Origin: Combretum micranthum
Taxonomy: Eukaryota > Streptophyta > Magnoliopsida > Myrtales > Combretaceae
Direction of reading: 5' to 3'
DNA length: 64,000 nt
NCBI GenBank assembly: GCA_024138025.1
Contig: JAMXBD010000168.1
Coordinates: 1,240,001 to 1,304,000, forward strand
The position numbers and the translations under genes were made by a program. Shown piece after piece: positions 60,188 to 64,000 of this stretch. How positions within the stretch are numbered: position 1 is the first letter of the stretch; each line of letters starts with the position of its first letter. The notes under the pieces were generated by a model. It had not been told where the DNA came from and did not search any database. It worked only from the letters and a program-made list of their open reading frames with translations.

Positions 60188-63100
60188 TCATGTCTGTGCA
60201 GAGAGGTCATCAATCACAATTCGGGCAACTAAAGGTATCCTCACCACATGAACAAAATCATGCCAGAACAGATAGCCAAACGTGTATCTGCCTTGCACTT
60301 TTCGACGAGGGTAAAAGCGTACTGTAAAATTATGCTTCGTTACACTAGAACTGAATGACAGGCTCCTCGGGCTAACGCTCACATAGGTACCAGGTGGAGA
60401 TCTAACACGGACGGTGTAGATGGAGTTTATGGGACCAACATTTGTAACAGTCCTTGTCACAGTCGTCCTGTTCTTCAAATTTGGAATCACAATGGAAGGC
60501 ATATTTAGGTTAATAGCACAGGATTCTGAAGTATAGGCATCGCATTTGGTTGGTCTTTGAGTGATTATGCTGATAGCAGTAGTGTTGTACCCCAAAGAAC
60601 AAAGAAAACAATCATAGTCTGATATTTCTGTATCATAGACCAGTCCAGGATCCATGGCACCATTCGGGTTGACATGGCCTCCTCCATAGTCAAATGCATC
60701 AGCATGCTTGTGGGGAGCCCCTTCAGCAATAGTTTGACCGTAATCATCTTGTATAGAAGCTGCAAAATAGGTGAAAAAGAGGCAATAAGCTGCAAAACTG
60801 ACTCTAGAAGTAACACAAATCGATCAAAGTTTGTGCTATGAGAAACCAAGACAACCTCAAAAGCTAGCTTACAAGATACAAAGATTGAAAAAGGTATATA
60901 GGTATTATAGGGAATTTTTGAGGAGGCAATGTTGGACATTAACACCCCTCCTCCATAAATGCTTAGGCAAGCAGAACAGAGGATGCTTACGTTATAGGAG
61001 TCACAAGGCCAGCTAGTTATGGAAAAAAAAAAAAAAAAACTGGCTCTCATATCATACAATGTTAAAAAACTAAGCTCATCCCAAAAGGTTAGTTTTGAAG
61101 TAGACGGTTCAAAATGGCCTATCACCACGCGAAACTTTTCTGTAGGCAATGAGACTCTTCATAGTTACAAACCTGTAGTAATCAATGCAGATTTTATCAT
61201 AGCTGGTGTCCATGTTGGATTTACTGCTTTAAGGAGAGCCACGACACCGGTTATATGAGGACAAGACATGGAAGTTCCTGATTCAATATTGAAATTAAGT
61301 GAGGAGGCTTGGCCAACCTTGGATAGTCCAGATGCTGCAGGAGACCAGGAGGCCAGTATATTTACTCCTGGAGCAGCAATATCAGGCTGCACATGTAATT
61401 GAATATTAGATGTTATAAATAATTAAAAGGAAAGCTAAGTGAAAAACCAATACCTTTAACACTGATGGAGAAAGGGAGCTAGGCCCTCGTGAAGAGAAAT
61501 ATGCCACTTCTGGTGAAATTTGTTGTCCAATAACAGTTCTTGTGGGGCCAAATTTAACAACAGGGTTGCTGGGGAGGAAAGTAGATTGAGATTTGTTGTG
61601 GCAAAAGAAGTAAGATTAGGCAGTTTTAGCATAGAGCTAGTATTTGAAAATTTTACTATATTAACCGGTTTCCCAAGTTACTTTTTTAAAGAGTTGCTGA
61701 GGTCACAATTTATTAGCCATACCATAAGTAGTCTTATATTGTAAAAGAATGATCAATTCATTTTCTTGGAGTTTATCCTTGACTCGAACAAAGAAGACCA
61801 TTCTTTTCCTTTCTTTTCCCATTGTTTCAACTTGACTTTCATGCTCCTAGATGATCCGTTTTAAGTGATGTGCAAAATAAGCTTTTGAAGATGAAAGTTG
61901 CTTTGCCTATTCAGATTTAAAGCAATCCCTCTATTGGAAAAACTTCCAGGGTTAGTGAGCCAGTAACATGCTACGTGCATATTCAAATGATCGCTTTTTT
62001 TTTTTTTACCTGTTTCCCTCCATATATGTGAGAAGATAGCTTCCGAGTGTAACATCAACCTGGACACAAGGAATGTTGGAGGATACTGTAACATCTTTCG
62101 TTGGGAACATTGCAAAGATCAGACCAACACCTTGGGCATCTTCCACTGTCTGAATAGCAGCAGCAGCTGATCTTTGAGACCGTGATTGGAAGCATAGGAC
62201 CACTTTTCCCCGTGCTAACTTTGCATCTAGACTTCCTGAACTGCAGCTCCTGCAAAAAAAAGTGAACGGTGTTAAAAATCAAGCACACAATTTGATTCCC
62301 ACTTGGTAGCAGATCTCAAGAACTACATGCGATAACAGAATTAGACCAGACTTGAGTCTCAACCTAGCACTGTCTTCATCAGAATCTGCTGATACAATGT
62401 CTTCTCCATACACAATGGTATAAAACTTATCGACATTCTTTCCTGAGTTCAGGGCTTGACCCTGCAGTAGAAAGCACATATTATTAAACATCCATATAAA
62501 CTTACATGGATTTTCATTAACATGCTATGGATTTAAGACTCACAGTCGAAAAGTTTAAACTTACAATTCCATGTGGCCTTATCTTTATGATCGGGAGATG
62601 ATATATTATATCATTTGCATGCTCATAATGAAGAAATCAATAGTGTGAGGGTGTGTAAATATCATTTTTAGACGTGTATAAAGCTAAATTTATGGCTTTT
62701 GATACCGTGAAATTTAAATTTCAACTAACGATTTATAAAGTTATACTTACAGATCATAAGTTCTTTCTATATTTATTATTTAACAGCTACGTTATTGCTG
62801 TAAACTAGCAAATTCAAGCACAAACCTAAAGTCTATCATTCATATGACTAGACAAGAAGCAAAAAATACCCAAAGCGTTTGGTTATTTCCCAAAATGATC
62901 GCGGTAGGGAAGGATCTATCGATAGTGCTTGCTGCAACCGTAATCAACCATGGGGCAGTGTTTATAACGGTTTGTGGATAAGGACCTGCATTTCCACCAG
63001 AACATATTACTGTAATTCCCCTAGCTACAGCATGGAAGGAGCCAACGGCCAAAGTGTCATCCACATAAGTAGGAAGAGGCGTTGTCGTGCCAAGGGAAAG

Positions 63101-64000
63101 CGAAATAATATCTACACCATCAGCAATGGCATCATCAAAGGCAGCAAGAAGATCAGATGAGCTGCAGCCGCCCGTGGACCAACAAATTTTGTAGACTGCC
63201 AATCTCGCAGATGGAGCACCCCCTCTTGCTACCCCTTGAGCTAGTCCCATGTAACTGGCGTTTTGAACCAAGGCACCAGCGGCAATTGAAGATGTATGTG
63301 TGCCATGACCTGCAGCATCTCGGGGAGACCTGAACTCGACCCCTTCACTGGTGTTTAAACTTCCAAATTCTTGTTCATACCCCTTGATATACCAACGTGC
63401 ACCGATAATCTTTCTGTGCAAAGCCACCATATCAAATATAGGCATTTCTCATGCTTGTTAGTGTTTTTTGGTAAATTTCTAGGTGAAAAGGGAAAAAAAA
63501 AAAAAAAGGAATGCAGCAATAATACTATGCTCAACTTATTGCAAGTAGAATGGTAGAATTTTTCTCCTTGTTCGCATCTTCCTCTCCAACGAGATGGAAT
63601 TTCTGGCATTCCCTCATCTTTGAAACTTTCAGATTCTGGCCATATACCTAAATAACGTGAAAATAAACTTTGAATTTGTTGAGTAATATAATGTTTCTTC
63701 TCACTTAAAAGGTGTAACTTTTGATTGAAATCCATCAAATAGTCAACCTAGTTGAATGATATGAGACTAAACCAGCCAAACATAAAATTTAAGATTTGGT
63801 GCTTGTTAACAAGAACAAAGTGCATAAGACTTCATGTAACTCCGACCAAAAATGGCATTCGTGGACGAACCTGTATCCATGATACCAATGATGACATCCA
63901 CACCCACATCACTCTTGGAAAGAATTCCATTTAGCAGTTGAGGCTTTACTTTAAGAAAATCCCAACTTCTAGTTGTGTGCAGGTTCAAAATTCTGTTCCG
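60188..64000 (-). CDS. Subtilisin-like serine protease (SBT3-type), 5' end outside the window
   Basis: Secreted plant subtilase (S8). Eight exons are visible on the minus strand: 63871-64000 (partial), 63536-63647, 62870-63413, 62364-62461, 62010-62249, 61454-61568, 61173-61386 and 60188-60759. They give 2025 nt and 674 residues in one open frame ending TGA. Missing upstream are the signal peptide and nearly all of the I9 prodomain; the visible part starts at its TTRSWDFL boundary. Catalytic Asp is in GIMDTG (visible residue 42), His in GHGTH (117), oxyanion Asn in SGGNAG (222), Ser in GTSMSCPH (452). A PA domain lies between about 265 and 380, and an Fn3-like domain ([11 protein letters not shown] onward, about 580-668) ends the protein. 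N-glycosylation motifs (NAS, NQT, NRT, NFT) fit secretion. Many introns favour the SBT3 group over the mostly intronless SBT1 group. All borders are GT..AG, with no stop or frameshift, so the gene looks functional. Confidence 0.93.

Noticed and set aside
1..64000. tRNA, rRNA, CRISPR array, bacterial or organellar insert
   Set aside because: None recognised by eye on either strand; short regularly spaced repeats seen belong to transposable elements.

Overview
This is a piece of a flowering-plant nuclear genome, probably eudicot or magnoliid. It is AT-rich and has spliced genes with GT..AG introns. Its gene families are typical of plants (an intron-rich subtilase, an NHL/LEA_2 protein, a GIS2-like CCHC protein, an FMP32/DUF1640 mitochondrial protein). 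It also carries plant-type LTR retrotransposons (Athila, Tat, SIRE-like copia) and hAT and PIF/Harbinger MITEs. There is no sign of operons, bacterial signals, CRISPR or organellar DNA.

Gene content is low. Four host loci can be supported. (1) A plus-strand gene for a 253-residue protein with nine CCHC zinc knuckles has coding exons between 26656 and 29030 and a probable 5' UTR exon near 24.8 kb. (2) An NDR1/HIN1-like (LEA_2) locus at 31275-31916 is broken by two compensating frameshifts. (3) A minus-strand seven-exon gene at 34697-37981 encodes an FMP32-like inner-membrane coiled-coil protein; one base is missing in exon 2. (4) A minus-strand subtilase at 60188-64000 has all four catalytic-centre residues, and its 5' end runs off the window.

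The rest is layered transposable-element debris. 0-5 kb: Athila-type Ty3/gypsy remnant (gag-protease, pol missing, 3' LTR-like tail). 6.7-18.3 kb: Tat-lineage fragments (RT/RNase H at 6.7-7.4 kb, gag-protease at 15.9-18.3 kb, both minus) separated by a minus-strand gag-only LTR element (about 7.44-15.93 kb). One LTR of that element carries a 917-bp hAT insertion with an 8-bp duplication; its interior carries a solo LTR (9620-13303), which itself carries a copia solo LTR (10511-11592, perfect 5-bp duplication). 18.9-23.3 kb: a foldback element with arms of more than 1 kb, one of them carrying a palindromic MITE. 23.36-24.65 kb: a Tourist-like MITE (TSD TTA) split by a 1061-bp hAT element (TSD TTTGTTTG), ending about 100 bp upstream of gene 1. 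39.9-40.5 kb: another Tat gag remnant. 41.1-51.5 kb: a palindromic MITE interrupted by a gag-only copia element (TSD TTTTT), whose 5' LTR is split by a 4342-bp solo LTR (TSD CAAAT/TAAAT). 52.6-57.6 kb: a probable hAT element containing a second copy of the gag-only element seen at 7.4-15.9 kb.

TSD-level boundaries let the insertion order be read directly. The most unusual items are the gag-only LTR family with an unrecognised second reading region conserved between two copies, the two matching solo LTRs in opposite orientation, and the transposon nest directly abutting the zinc-knuckle gene promoter. Exon boundaries were placed by hand from splice consensus and protein-family continuity. No alignment or database search was run.
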